A DNA stretch of 64,000 nucleotides, from positions 233,501 through 297,500 of the forward strand of contig NZ_CP024200.1 of the NCBI RefSeq assembly GCF_002844375.1, written 5' to 3'. Source of the DNA: Thalassospira marina (GTDB taxonomy: Bacteria; Pseudomonadota; Alphaproteobacteria; Rhodospirillales; Thalassospiraceae). A program made the position numbers and the translations under genes. The notes under the pieces were generated by a model. It had not been told where the DNA came from, made no database searches, and was given only the letters and a program-made list of their open reading frames with translations. Position 1 is the stretch's first letter, and each line of letters starts with the position of its first letter. Positions 53,501 through 62,634 of this stretch are shown one piece after another.

Positions 53501-54880
53501 ATGAAGTTTCCGGTTGAACAAATCCTTGCCAGTATTCCCGGCCCGGACCGGGAATTTGGCGAAATTGATGACGACATTCAGGAAGCGCTTGATCAGATCG
53601 ATAATGAACTGATGAAGCGCGGCACTCTGAATGCCGAAAGCCTGGACTGGGATGCCGTTGCCGAACAGGCCGCGGCGGTCCTTGCCCGCTGTGCCCATCT
53701 GAAGGGGTTTCATGCGGCGGTTCTGGCACTGACAAACCAGCCGGCATCGGCCGACCTGGCAAAGGCCTTTGCGCTTTCGACCTATCTGTTTGCCCAAGCC
53801 TGGCAGGAAATGCACCCCAAATCCAAGCGGGCCGGGCGCCTGCGCGATGTCTGGATTGGCGATATTATCGGCAATCTGGCATCGGGGGTCGAATATGTCT
53901 GCAAGGCCGAACGCACCCTGCCCGATGAAAGCCGCGCCAAGGCCCTGGCACTGGTCGAACTGGCATCGCCGCATGGCATTGATGTCAGCGCGCTAAGCGA
54001 TGCTTTGCAGGCTGCCAAAACACCGCCGCCACCACAGAGCGAAAAACAGTCTGGCGGGGGTGGGGGCGAATTTGTCTCGCGCGAGCTTAATGCCCGCGAC
54101 CGTGCCGTTTTGCGCAAGGATATTCGATCGGTTGCGGATCGGATTACCCAGTTTGACCCGGATGCGCCTGTCGCCTATCTGATGCGCGGTTATGCCGCCT
54201 GGCTTGAACATAAATCCCTGCCTGAAAACACCGATGGCGTGACCCAACAGCAGGCCATGCCGGCCTTTATCCTTGATGAACACAAGGCCGCCGCCAGCGA
54301 CCCGGATGCGGCAAAACTCGCCAAGCTGGAAGACCGCCTTTATATGAGCCCCGACTGGTTTGAAGGCCAGAAAATTGCTGAACGCATGGCCCGCAAGCTT
54401 GGCCATGAGGCGGTGGCCAATGCCATTGCCCAGCGATCAGCGGAACGGGTTTTGTCCCTGCCGGGGCTTGATAAGCTGCAATATGCCAATAACAAACCCT
54501 ATGTTTCGCCCGAAATTGCGCAATGGCTGGCAAATGTTGGCTCTGCACTGGCGAAGGGTAAAGGGAAGGCTGGCGGTGCGGGTAAAGGGGCTGTTGATGA
54601 TATCCCCGATGACGATGACATGGATGATGCCGGCAGTAAAAAGCCCAGCCTGGAAGATGCCCTGCGCGTGGCCGATGATGCGGTAGCCAAAAGCGCATCG
54701 GGACGGGAAACCGTTCTGGCGAAATTTGCGCTGGCAAAGGAAATGGCGACCCATGGCCTTAAAAGCCATGCCCGCCTGATTTTTGATGAAATTCTGCACG
54801 AATTTGGTGTCGCCAAACTGGGCGAATGGGACAAGGCCCTGCTGCGCGAGGTGCAGCAGGAACGAAGCCGCGTTGGCTAG
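53501..54880 (+). CDS. tssA: T6SS cap/baseplate protein TssA
   Basis: 459 residues from ATG 53501 (TGACATG junction with the previous stop); a TTG at 53492 would add three. The N-terminal ImpA_N domain (about 1-125) includes EQILASIPGPDREFGEID and KAFALSTYLFAQAWQEMHPKSKRAGRLRDVW. The middle is a Gly-rich linker. The C-terminus (ETVLAKFALAKEMATHGLKSHARLIFDEI) is of the VasJ-like type. TssA nucleates and caps the growing tail. Last gene of the tssB-led run. Confidence 0.93.
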   Translation: MKFPVEQILASIPGPDREFGEIDDDIQEALDQIDNELMKRGTLNAESLDWDAVAEQAAAVLARCAHLKGFHAAVLALTNQPASADLAKAFALSTYLFAQAWQEMHPKSKRAGRLRDVWIGDIIGNLASGVEYVCKAERTLPDESRAKALALVELASPHGIDVSALSDALQAAKTPPPPQSEKQSGGGGGEFVSRELNARDRAVLRKDIRSVADRITQFDPDAPVAYLMRGYAAWLEHKSLPENTDGVTQQQAMPAFILDEHKAAASDPDAAKLAKLEDRLYMSPDWFEGQKIAERMARKLGHEAVANAIAQRSAERVLSLPGLDKLQYANNKPYVSPEIAQWLANVGSALAKGKGKAGGAGKGAVDDIPDDDDMDDAGSKKPSLEDALRVADDAVAKSASGRETVLAKFALAKEMATHGLKSHARLIFDEILHEFGVAKLGEWDKALLREVQQERSRVG

Positions 54881-55199
54881 GCCCCAATGCGACGGCGGCC
54901 AATAAACACTGCCTGATTGTAAAGGCGTTGTTGTTTGCCCGTTTGGCGAATTGTCGCCCGGATGGGCGGAAAACCGCCTGAAATGGGGCTGTTCGGGGCG
55001 GGTGTAAAATTGGAAAACTGTTATCTGACAATAGGTTGGGTCACAGTGGCAGCTTTGGTTGCTTGTTGGAATTTTTGCAGATTCTGCCCGGTGTTTTTGG
55101 GCATGGTGACGCTGCACCGATGTGCGACGTCAGTTGTTTTTGAAATGGTCCTGGCTGTGCCGGACCCTTGCGTGAACAGAAAGCGGAACCTGAAACTTC
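54881..55199. other. Spacer before the effector module
   Basis: 319 bp with no gene. It holds one copy of the 27-nt element (54954-54980) and should hold the promoter for the adaptor/effector genes, since no tight coupling with tssA exists. Confidence 0.5.
54954..54980 (+). repeat. 27-nt T6SS spacer element, copy 1
   Basis: TCGCCCGGATGGGCGG followed by AAAACCGCCTG. It is 24/27 identical to the copy at 61683-61709. It can fold two mutually exclusive ways: CGCCC-GGAT-GGGCG, or GGCGG-AAAA-CCGCC, which share the GGGCGG segment. Confidence 0.6.
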
Positions 55200-56573
55200 A
55201 TGTCAGTTGATCTGATTAGTGATGCCGTCGCAACGACCGAACCCTGGCTGGCCCAGTGCCATTTTGTGCGCGTCCCTGAAACAGGCGCGGATGGTGGCAA
55301 TGGGGATAAACCGGCGGGCAGCAACGGTGCGCCTGACACTGCAATACAGGATGACGACCCGTTTGCCTTTGCCGCTGAAACCAATGATCACTGCAAAGGC
55401 CTTGTGGCGGTTCTGACCGGGGGCCGCGAAGATTTTGAAGCCGCGCTGGAAAAATTTTTAGGTGATCAGCCATTAAAATTGCTGTGGTGCGAAGATATCA
55501 TGCCCGCCACACGCTGGATGATGCGCTATCCCAAGGATAAATTCGCCGTTGAACTGGCGCGCATGGTGCACGATTACCGCCCGGTTGAAATTGGCCCGCT
55601 TAGCACAGCGGATGGCGGTATTCAGGGCGAACATGCCGATGCCATCTGGGCAGATCTTAAAGAAAACATCACGCCACTTGATGACCAGTTTGGTGTCTGG
55701 CCGCGCAAAAATGTGCCCGATGATCTGGCCGATATCCTTTTTGGCGACATTGATAAAACCGGCAAAACCGGCCTTGCCACCTATGCGGTGATTGATGCTT
55801 CGAAAATGCGGCATCTGGCCGAAAATCTTGCGTCCTCCGGGCTGGAATATCGCTGCCTGTTTACCGGCGAAGCGGGCGAAAACCTGGGTGATGTTGCGCC
55901 CTATCTGGTGAAGCTTGATCGCGAGAACCGCTTTAGCAGTGATCTTCTGTCCAAGGGCGATCGTCCCTGGCAGCATTGGGATAGCGAGGCCGCCCTGTTT
56001 GTGCGCAGCGCTGCCGGGTTTGACGATATCTGGCGCCATATGCGCAAATTCACCAAAATTCGCGATGCCGGTGACAAATGGTTTTTCCTGCGCTTTTGGG
56101 ACCGCATGTTTGTGCATTACCTTCATGAACATCCCAAGGGCCCGTTTCCTGATGGTTTCTTTCGCGAAATAGACGTGGTTATCGCCCCGCATAAAGAAGG
56201 GGCCGTGCGCATTGTTGGTAAAACCGGCCATGATGCCACTGCCAGCGAACCGTTTTTTGAAACCTTCAGTGCCTTTGTTGCCGGTAACAAACGTAATGGC
56301 TTCATCGACCGGGTGGCGGCGTTTTTCGCCGCGAAATACGAAGAAAAGCCCGAAAATGATGTTCTGATCAGCCAGTATCAGCGGGCCCGGCAATTAACCA
56401 TGGTTTCCGAACTGGCCGTTTTAAAAACCATGGAAGCCCAGTTTTTACTGCACCGTGCCGGTAAATCTGCCGATGCACTTGATACCGATGCAATCCCCGA
56501 TTTTGACAATATGAGCGATGTCCACCGGGCCGACGCCCTGCTGGAACAGGCAACCAATATGGCGAGCGACTGA
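55200..56573 (+). CDS. DUF4123-domain T6SS effector adaptor (Tap/TEC)
   Basis: 457 residues. The central domain (about 195-330) has the DUF4123 pattern: TGLATYAVIDASKMRHLAENLA, YRCLFTGEAGENLGDVAPYLVKLD, then WQHWDSEAALFVRSAAGFDDIWRHMRKFTKI and FFLRFWDRMFVHYL. DUF4123 proteins are chaperones that load a cognate effector onto VgrG. The gene lies 1 bp upstream of the effector gene (TGACATG), the standard adaptor-effector order. The N-terminal ~190 residues resemble a second, degenerate copy of the same domain (LKLLWCEDIMPATRWMMRYP). Confidence 0.87.
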   Translation: MSVDLISDAVATTEPWLAQCHFVRVPETGADGGNGDKPAGSNGAPDTAIQDDDPFAFAAETNDHCKGLVAVLTGGREDFEAALEKFLGDQPLKLLWCEDIMPATRWMMRYPKDKFAVELARMVHDYRPVEIGPLSTADGGIQGEHADAIWADLKENITPLDDQFGVWPRKNVPDDLADILFGDIDKTGKTGLATYAVIDASKMRHLAENLASSGLEYRCLFTGEAGENLGDVAPYLVKLDRENRFSSDLLSKGDRPWQHWDSEAALFVRSAAGFDDIWRHMRKFTKIRDAGDKWFFLRFWDRMFVHYLHEHPKGPFPDGFFREIDVVIAPHKEGAVRIVGKTGHDATASEPFFETFSAFVAGNKRNGFIDRVAAFFAAKYEEKPENDVLISQYQRARQLTMVSELAVLKTMEAQFLLHRAGKSADALDTDAIPDFDNMSDVHRADALLEQATNMASD

Positions 56574-56574
56574 C

Positions 56575-59310
56575 ATGGAATACGGCGATTTTTCTGCCAA
56601 CGCAGATTCAGAAGAAACATTTTTCCCCTGCCAGCGCAGTAGCATTCCCATTCTGCCGGTGCGGTTTTCGCAATTGCCCTATGATCTGGAAAGTGCGCAG
56701 CCGCCTTCGTCAATTGGCAGCCCCGGATCGCGCATTATCCGCACGTTGCGGCGCGGGTTTGTATATGTTTATGTTGAAAACCCGCAGGAAACCGATGATG
56801 CCAGCGACCGTCAGGGGCCGGGATCCTGGTATGTGTTTCGCTATGATACCAAGGGGCAGGATATTAACGGGGACTTTGTTCCCAGTGGAACAGACAGCTA
56901 CCATCGCGCCGATTACAGCTTCACCAAATATGAGTGGACGGATAATTACGGTAACGATACTTGGAAATATGACAGTTCGACCCCGGCCAGCAAAACCATC
57001 TGGGTGCCGAAATGGGCCAGCAAGGTCTGGCTGGCCTATAGCGAATATCGCTGGCCGCCATCATTTTTCCGTCAGGGCCACCAGGAAAGCTTCCGCAAGC
57101 AGATCATGCAGCCGGTTAATCTGCGGGGTAGTAACCAGTGGGCGGCCTATATCGGCAAGGCAGAGGATTTTGTCGAAGAATTCAAACCGACCCCATTGCG
57201 AACCAATTCGACGCTTGCGGGGCGCTTGAGCCTGTCGCAAACCAAGTTTGCACCAGCCGTACCGCCACAAATTGCCGATGAATGTGCGGTTGTTGCGGCT
57301 CTGCATGATCCGCTTGGTGATATTCTGGAAATGCAGTTTCGCTATGCAGCGAAAATTGAACACAAGCAGAATTTTTCGAATGCCAATGTGTATCCGCTGA
57401 CAATTGGCCGGTTCTGCGAAGCTGTTAAAGATCAGGTGCCAAAGCGTGACGAATGGTATCAGATGCAGGATCCTGCCTTCGCAGATGATTGGGAGGTCAG
57501 CTATGACAACCTTAAATCCATTATTGATAGCATTGATAACAGCCTTGATGAATTGATCACGGCGATCAATCTTCATATCGGCAATGAAAGTGACCATCAT
57601 CTTGGCAAACATCTTGCCCTGGGTTTTGGCCAACAGAACGATCCGGATGCCGTGGGCTATGCATCCCTGCTTTTGGGGCGTGCGCTTGCCGGGCTGGGGG
57701 CTACGGCGAAGGGGCATATTGCCATCCGCAAGGGCCTTGGCGGTGCTGCTGATATTCCCAATGCTGATCAGAACAAGGGATCATCGCTTAACAAGCCGCT
57801 GCGTCTGTTCATGAAAGCCTGGAGCGGCTTTAGCCCCGGTGTGTTTGACCGTATTCGCCGTTGGCAGTTTTCATTTGATATTACGCTTGAGGCTATCGCC
57901 CTTGAGATTGCTGCGGAACGGGCGGTGATAGACGGCGCGGAATTGCGCAATGCCATTTCAAATGGCTATCGCCGTTCGGCAACCGGCACCTTGATGCTGA
58001 CCAAACGCACTGTGTCCTATGTTGATGCGATCAAATTCCTGCAGGGTGCCTTTAATGATGCCCAGGTCGAAGACCTGATTGCCGGTATCAGCCCGACGGG
58101 TGAAATGCACATGTCTGCCCTTGATAGCCGGATGCCGACGGTTGATATCCCGGCTGTTGAAATGAATGGCAAGCTTGAACTGATGGGCGGCCTTCGTGCC
58201 GACCGCACCATTCGTTCCATCGAAACGGGGACGGCGGGTATTGGGGTTCTGCTGGGCGCCTGGGCTCTGGTTGAAACGGCGACGGCGCATAAAAAGGCGA
58301 ACGAGCTTTTTGAAAAGGGGGCTGTTACCGGGTTTTTGACCAGCAAGGAATTTACCCTGACGGCAACGGCAATTGGTGTTGCTGATGCGTCGCTCAGCCT
58401 TGGTACGAAAACGATGAAAATGTTCGCCCCAGCCGAGCAGATTACCCAGGATGCTTTGGAGGTTCTGTATAAAAAGGCCATTCCGCAGGGGGCTGACGAG
58501 CTGATTTATGCGCCAAAGCTGGCTTCGGCCTCTGGTGTGGGCCGCGTGGTGACGACGTGGTTGCCACGTGTGTCGATCTTCCTGGGGCTTGTGATGTCGG
58601 CAGGTGGTATTTATCGCGGTGTTGAACGGGATGATCCGGCTGAGATCATCGGCAATGCGGCGCTTTTGATTGGTACGGTGATGATGCTGTTCCCGGCAAC
58701 TGCGTGGGTTGGCGCGGTTATTTTGCTGGTGGGGCTGGGTATTACCTTCCTGAGTTATTCCGACACCGAAGATGTGGTGCGGAAATGTTTCTGGGGTAGT
58801 CAATCGCCCTATTGGGATCTGCAGGTTCGTCCGTCCCCGACTGAGCTGATCGAGGAAACCCGTAATCTTCCGGGTCAGTGGAAGAAACATCTCGAAGAAG
58901 AAATCCACTGGTTTGAAGACTTGCTCTGGACCATGACGATTGAAAACAAAACTGCCGATGATGGCATGTTTGTAATTGAAAGCCCTGCCTTTACCGAAGA
59001 CACACCAGGCAAGCTTGATTTACGCATTACCGAGCTTTATGGGCGTTCATGGGACCTTAGTTATGATCTTTCGACCGGGCAGATCAGCGGGGATGATAGC
59101 GGGCAGGTCCATGTTAATGCCATGGCGGGGTCATCAACCATTGTTGTGAAAATCGACCCGGCAAAGGAACGCGGCCAGCAGCGCTTAACACCGATGACGG
59201 GCTATTATTATATGCCTGTTGATACGGGTGATTATGTTAGCGCCGAATATACCCGCGGTGAAACCGGCCAGACCTTCTCTGCCCATCTCAGCGGGAAAGG
59301 AAATCTGTAA
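56575..59310 (+). CDS. MIX/VasX-like T6SS effector with C-terminal membrane segments
   Basis: 911 residues from ATG 56575. The N-terminus has PILPVRFSQ (25-33) and LRRGFVYVY (58-66); the latter fits the hRxGhhYhh core of MIX (marker for type six effectors), and the region resembles the N-terminal domain of VasX. The middle (~100-540) is polar and largely helical. Strongly hydrophobic segments lie at about 553-573, 667-685 and 693-724, compatible with a pore-forming toxin. The last ~170 residues are beta-rich (LLWTMTIENKTADDGMFVIES...). Adaptor upstream, candidate immunity gene overlapping at the stop. Membrane permeabilisation of rival cells is inferred, not seen. Confidence 0.85.
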   Translation: MEYGDFSANADSEETFFPCQRSSIPILPVRFSQLPYDLESAQPPSSIGSPGSRIIRTLRRGFVYVYVENPQETDDASDRQGPGSWYVFRYDTKGQDINGDFVPSGTDSYHRADYSFTKYEWTDNYGNDTWKYDSSTPASKTIWVPKWASKVWLAYSEYRWPPSFFRQGHQESFRKQIMQPVNLRGSNQWAAYIGKAEDFVEEFKPTPLRTNSTLAGRLSLSQTKFAPAVPPQIADECAVVAALHDPLGDILEMQFRYAAKIEHKQNFSNANVYPLTIGRFCEAVKDQVPKRDEWYQMQDPAFADDWEVSYDNLKSIIDSIDNSLDELITAINLHIGNESDHHLGKHLALGFGQQNDPDAVGYASLLLGRALAGLGATAKGHIAIRKGLGGAADIPNADQNKGSSLNKPLRLFMKAWSGFSPGVFDRIRRWQFSFDITLEAIALEIAAERAVIDGAELRNAISNGYRRSATGTLMLTKRTVSYVDAIKFLQGAFNDAQVEDLIAGISPTGEMHMSALDSRMPTVDIPAVEMNGKLELMGGLRADRTIRSIETGTAGIGVLLGAWALVETATAHKKANELFEKGAVTGFLTSKEFTLTATAIGVADASLSLGTKTMKMFAPAEQITQDALEVLYKKAIPQGADELIYAPKLASASGVGRVVTTWLPRVSIFLGLVMSAGGIYRGVERDDPAEIIGNAALLIGTVMMLFPATAWVGAVILLVGLGITFLSYSDTEDVVRKCFWGSQSPYWDLQVRPSPTELIEETRNLPGQWKKHLEEEIHWFEDLLWTMTIENKTADDGMFVIESPAFTEDTPGKLDLRITELYGRSWDLSYDLSTGQISGDDSGQVHVNAMAGSSTIVVKIDPAKERGQQRLTPMTGYYYMPVDTGDYVSAEYTRGETGQTFSAHLSGKGNL

Positions 59311-60173
59311 TGGCGCAGCGGCCCGGCCTTTCCGCATCCCGATTGGAAGGCATTACCCATCCGCGCAAGGATGTGGTTGATGTTGCTCAATACCGTTTCG
59401 GGCACCGCAAAATGGTGGCCGGGCTGGCTGCGTTGGGAAGTTGGGTTGCAACATTCCTGTGGGTGTTTTTGCCGGTTATGTCGGGCCAGCCCTCACCAAT
59501 TGATCATTTTCTGGGGAAACTCGGACGGGGTTATTTGTGGGGAGAGGACCCTGCCTGGGCGCAGTCCTATATGCGGGAATGTTTGGCCAAAAATTACTAC
59601 GGCTGCTCGGCAGATACGACCCCGTTTGAGTTTATCGCCCTTCAATTTCATGCTGACCCCAAATCCTATATTGTTCCTCTCATCGGTCTTGGGATTGTGG
59701 CGATTTGCGCATTTGCCTGGTTTTTCATGCGAAAGCCCGCACCAGTGCGTTTTAATCGGGATATTGGTGCTGTTTATGGCGTTCACGATGGCAAATTCTG
59801 GATCCTGCCAGCCTCGGAATTTGATTATGCCTATCATGGTGAATGGGATCCGCTCTCTGGTCGGTTTTTTAGCAGCGGCCCCACGCAGATCAGCCTTTAT
59901 AACGCCAACACACCATCGCGGAAACGCACTTTCTATCTTGGCGCTTACCCGACGGGCCAGGATGCATATGGCCAAATATTGGGAGATGCTTTGAAAAACT
60001 TTCTGGCACGCTCGGGCACTGGTGAAATTATTGCCAATGCCCCCAGCCATACGCCGCTTAAATGGTGGCAGGCTTCCCTGTTTGGCGCGGCGCGCCTTCC
60101 TGAAAATATTGATGCCCAAGCCATCGACTGGCTGGCCGCGCGCGGCAAATTTCAGGGCTTTGTAAAGGCCTGA
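59310..60173 (+). CDS. Putative immunity membrane protein 1
   Basis: 287 residues; the ATG shares its A with the effector stop (TAATG), so the two are translated together. Two membrane helices are predicted (about 37-57 and 121-141) with a periplasmic loop containing GYLWGEDPAWAQSYMRECLAKNYYGC and DTTPFEF. A cytoplasmic domain follows (RKPAPVRFNRDIGAVYGV, WILPASEFDYAY, LSGRFFSSGPTQI). The RKPxPxxFNR segment recalls the DUF6708-type proteins seen near T6SS toxins, though that assignment is tentative. A paralogue is encoded 519 bp downstream. Confidence 0.75.
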   Translation: MAQRPGLSASRLEGITHPRKDVVDVAQYRFGHRKMVAGLAALGSWVATFLWVFLPVMSGQPSPIDHFLGKLGRGYLWGEDPAWAQSYMRECLAKNYYGCSADTTPFEFIALQFHADPKSYIVPLIGLGIVAICAFAWFFMRKPAPVRFNRDIGAVYGVHDGKFWILPASEFDYAYHGEWDPLSGRFFSSGPTQISLYNANTPSRKRTFYLGAYPTGQDAYGQILGDALKNFLARSGTGEIIANAPSHTPLKWWQASLFGAARLPENIDAQAIDWLAARGKFQGFVKA

Positions 60174-60692
60174 ACGGGAACATCTCTTTCATTGCTGATG
60201 TTAGCAAAAGAAAACGAACGGACGATTATCTTTATAATCGCCGGTGGTGCATCGGACATCCTTTGGGTATTAATCGTTATTCTAAATATTTTGACATTGG
60301 GTATTTTTGGCATGATGGCGATCGATCCGGAGAGAGATTGCTCACGGTTATTTCAGAATTTTTAGCGGATGAATTAATAGTTTCGTAGTTCATTTCATCA
60401 GTGCGGTCATTGGACGGGGTATTGGTCTATGTTTGGAGCATGATGTCTGTCAATAAATGTTTTTTAATAATTTATTTTTTAAATATGGGAGGTAAATATT
60501 ATTTTCATTCTGTGTGTCTTGATTTTTATCTGAATTTTCTGGTGAAAAAAACAAATTCTTTTGGGTCTTGTTCTAATTGCATGAGCCATATGTAAGGATG
60601 GGCGGACTAAGGAGTGTTTTATTTCTATAGTGGGTTGGAAGAATTTGGTTTGAAGCCTTGTTTGAAGAGTGTCGCAGGGTTTGTCGACAAAA
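60174..60692. other. AT-rich spacer between the two immunity-like genes
   Basis: 519 bp, strongly AT-rich, unlike the surrounding T6SS genes. A 64-codon frame at 60401-60595 has no family resemblance and no ribosome site, so I do not call it. No terminator is clear. Confidence 0.5.
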
Positions 60693-61529
60693 ATGAGTAA
60701 AGTTGTGAATAAAGAGCGGGATACTGTTTTTGTTGATCGGTTTTGGTCTGGGGCCAAGATGGTTATGGCTTTGGTATTTCTTGGGTTTCTTGGTTTTTTT
60801 CTTCTTTTAAATGCCGGACTCTACGATGATGGGTCTGGCTTCTATTCAGGATCGAAATTAACCGCGTGGGAGAAAATTTCTGATCCTCTTGGAAAATATG
60901 GGTATGGATATCTTTGGGGATCTCACTCTACCTGGGGGCGTACATATCATGAGGGTTGTGTTGCAGAAGAGAATTGGGGCTGCACAAAAGATACAACTCC
61001 TTTTCAGTTTGTTTTGATACAGTTGAAAGATGATACGGGCGAATATGTTAGGGATTTAATTTTATTTTTATTTATGTTTTGGATGTCTTGCAGTTACCCA
61101 TTGATGCGGAAGCCATGCCCGATCGTATTTAATCGGCACTTGGCTGCAATATATACCTGGTATAGGGGGCGTCTCTGGATATTGCCTGCATCAGAATTTT
61201 CCTATCGTTATCAAGAAGGTGCAAATTTTCTGTCAGGTAGATGGGGTAATGGACCAATGCAGATGAAATTACGATCATCAGAAAGGTTACATAAGAGAAA
61301 AAATTTCAAAATAGGTACTTATCCATATCCATGTGAAAAATATGGCGTGCGTTTGGCTGAGGCCTTAGAAGTTTATTTACGGACCACTGATCAAGACACA
61401 TCCTATATCCCTCCGGCGACCTCCTATCGCTGGTGGGAACGTTCCATTTTGGGACGAAAAAAGCTGCCGGATGACATTCATGACCAAGCGGCTGCCAGGA
61501 TGCGGAAATATGGTGAGAAGGCGAGTTAA
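60693..61529 (+). CDS. Putative immunity membrane protein 2, paralogue of the first
   Basis: 278 residues from ATG 60693 (a GTG at 60669 would add eight). It shares with the previous paralogue the order YGYLWG, ENWGCTKDTTPFQF, RKPCPIVFNRHLAAIY, WILPASEFSYRY, LSGRWGNGPMQMKL, KNFKIGTYP and a WWERS...LPDDIHDQAA C-terminus. Two membrane helices lie near 21-42 and 118-138. Its DNA is clearly more AT-rich and uses other codons than the first copy, suggesting it arrived separately rather than by recent local duplication. A terminator follows. Confidence 0.72.
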   Translation: MSKVVNKERDTVFVDRFWSGAKMVMALVFLGFLGFFLLLNAGLYDDGSGFYSGSKLTAWEKISDPLGKYGYGYLWGSHSTWGRTYHEGCVAEENWGCTKDTTPFQFVLIQLKDDTGEYVRDLILFLFMFWMSCSYPLMRKPCPIVFNRHLAAIYTWYRGRLWILPASEFSYRYQEGANFLSGRWGNGPMQMKLRSSERLHKRKNFKIGTYPYPCEKYGVRLAEALEVYLRTTDQDTSYIPPATSYRWWERSILGRKKLPDDIHDQAAARMRKYGEKAS

Positions 61530-61561
61530 GATTACGTTTTTGGGTGTTGGCAGGTTTTCTG

Positions 61562-61591
61562 ATCCCGCTTCGTTTTGCGAAGCGGGATTTT
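61562..61591 (+). terminator. Rho-independent terminator after the second immunity gene
   Basis: ATCCCGCTTCG (61562-61572) pairs perfectly with CGAAGCGGGAT (61578-61588) around a 5-nt loop, followed by TTTGTTT. It closes the effector/immunity unit before hcp. Confidence 0.88.
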
Positions 61592-61682
61592 GTTTGGGGT
61601 GGTGGTGGGCGAATCAGATTTGAGGAAAACTTTTCCGGGTGATGATTTGATGGTGCAACAACCTGTGCTGGTGGGTGGGGTT

Positions 61683-61709
61683 TCGCCCGGGTGGGCGGAA
61701 AGTCGCCTG
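61683..61709 (+). repeat. 27-nt T6SS spacer element, copy 2
   Basis: TCGCCCGGGTGGGCGG followed by AAAGTCGCCTG, 24/27 identical to copy 1 at 54954-54980. Located about 190 bp upstream of the hcp start; copy 1 is about 220 bp upstream of the adaptor start. Same strand and similar distance from the next T6SS unit. Confidence 0.6.
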
Positions 61710-61895
61710 GGGTTTTGGGCTGGGGGCGGCCGGTGGATAGGGTTTATATATTGAAAACAATGATTTATCAAAAATTTCAAAAAAAGTGAAAAAGGCAAAA
61801 TTTCAGGCGGACGCTGCTCAATGGGTTGGGGCATGGTTCTTTCACACCGAAAGCGGTGAACCAATTTTTCCAATCTGTTTAATGGAGATTTTCCA

Positions 61896-62411
61896 ATGCC
61901 GATGCCAGCATATTTGACCATTGAAGGTGAAACCCAGGGCCTGATCACCCAGGGCGCAACCACTTTTGACAGCATCACCAACGAATGGCAGGCTGGCCAT
62001 GAAGACGAAATCATGGTCCAGGCTTTTGATCATTCCGTGATCACCCCACGTGACCCGCAGTCGGGCAACCCGACCGGCACCCGTATCCATCAGCCGGTAA
62101 CCTTCACCTGCACGCTGAACAAAGCCGTGCCGCTGATGTACAATGCCCTCGTCACCGGCGAGCTGCTGCCGAAGGTTGAACTGAAATGGTACCGCACCCA
62201 GGCGTCCGAGCAGGTTCACTTCTTCACCACGTCGTTTGAAGAAGCCCTGATCGTTGATATCAACTGCGCCATGCCGCATGCAAAAGACCCGGCAACCAAA
62301 GACTTCACCCAGCTTGTTGATGTCAAAATGACCTACCGTAAAATCATGTGGGAACACGTTGTTGCCGGTACCTCGGGTTCCGACGACTGGCGCGCTCCTG
62401 TCCAGGCTTAA
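61896..62411 (+). CDS. hcp: T6SS tube protein Hcp (TssD)
   Basis: 171 residues, single Hcp1-type domain: PAYLTIEGETQGLITQGA at the start, FDHSVITPRDPQSGNPTG, RIHQPVTFTCTLNKAVPLMYNALVTGE, and a C-terminal YRKIMWEHVVAGTSGSDDWRAP. Hcp hexamers stack into the tube expelled by sheath contraction. It has its own promoter region and a strong hairpin after the stop, consistent with a high separate expression level. vgrG follows codirectionally. Confidence 0.97.
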   Translation: MPMPAYLTIEGETQGLITQGATTFDSITNEWQAGHEDEIMVQAFDHSVITPRDPQSGNPTGTRIHQPVTFTCTLNKAVPLMYNALVTGELLPKVELKWYRTQASEQVHFFTTSFEEALIVDINCAMPHAKDPATKDFTQLVDVKMTYRKIMWEHVVAGTSGSDDWRAPVQA

Positions 62412-62435
62412 GGTCTGTCTCTCCCAACCAGACCT

Positions 62436-62460
62436 GCCGGACCTGTTTATCGGGTCCGGC
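62436..62460 (+). terminator. Hairpin after hcp (partial terminator or mRNA stabiliser)
   Basis: GCCGGACC (62436-62443) pairs with GGTCCGGC (62453-62460) around 9 nt, 25 bp after the hcp stop. Only TT follows, so complete termination is doubtful. It more probably protects the hcp message and lowers read-through into vgrG. Confidence 0.6.
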
Positions 62461-62634
62461 TTCCTGTGTTTGTGCGGGGGTGCGTGGGGCTGGCCATATT
62501 TTTTGCTGATACGGCCACGTTTTCGCCACTTCCGCACGTCACGGTTGCAGGCAAAGGGTAAAGCCGGTTTGCCGGTTTTTGGGAGCCCATCCGGGTTGTT
62601 TTAGTGTTACCGCGTTCGCAGCAAGAGGCGCACC

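Larger units (their letters stand above)
61530..61895. promoter_or_regulatory. Spacer and promoter region of hcp
   Basis: 366 bp containing the terminator at 61562-61591, the second 27-nt element (61683-61709) and an AT-rich stretch at 61738-61800 that probably includes the hcp promoter (TTTATATATTGAAAAC). The ribosome site GGAG lies directly before hcp. Confidence 0.5.

Noticed and set aside
60401..60595. 64-codon frame between the immunity-like genes
   Set aside because: No ribosome site and composition explained by the AT-rich spacer; a small toxin or lipoprotein could not be supported.
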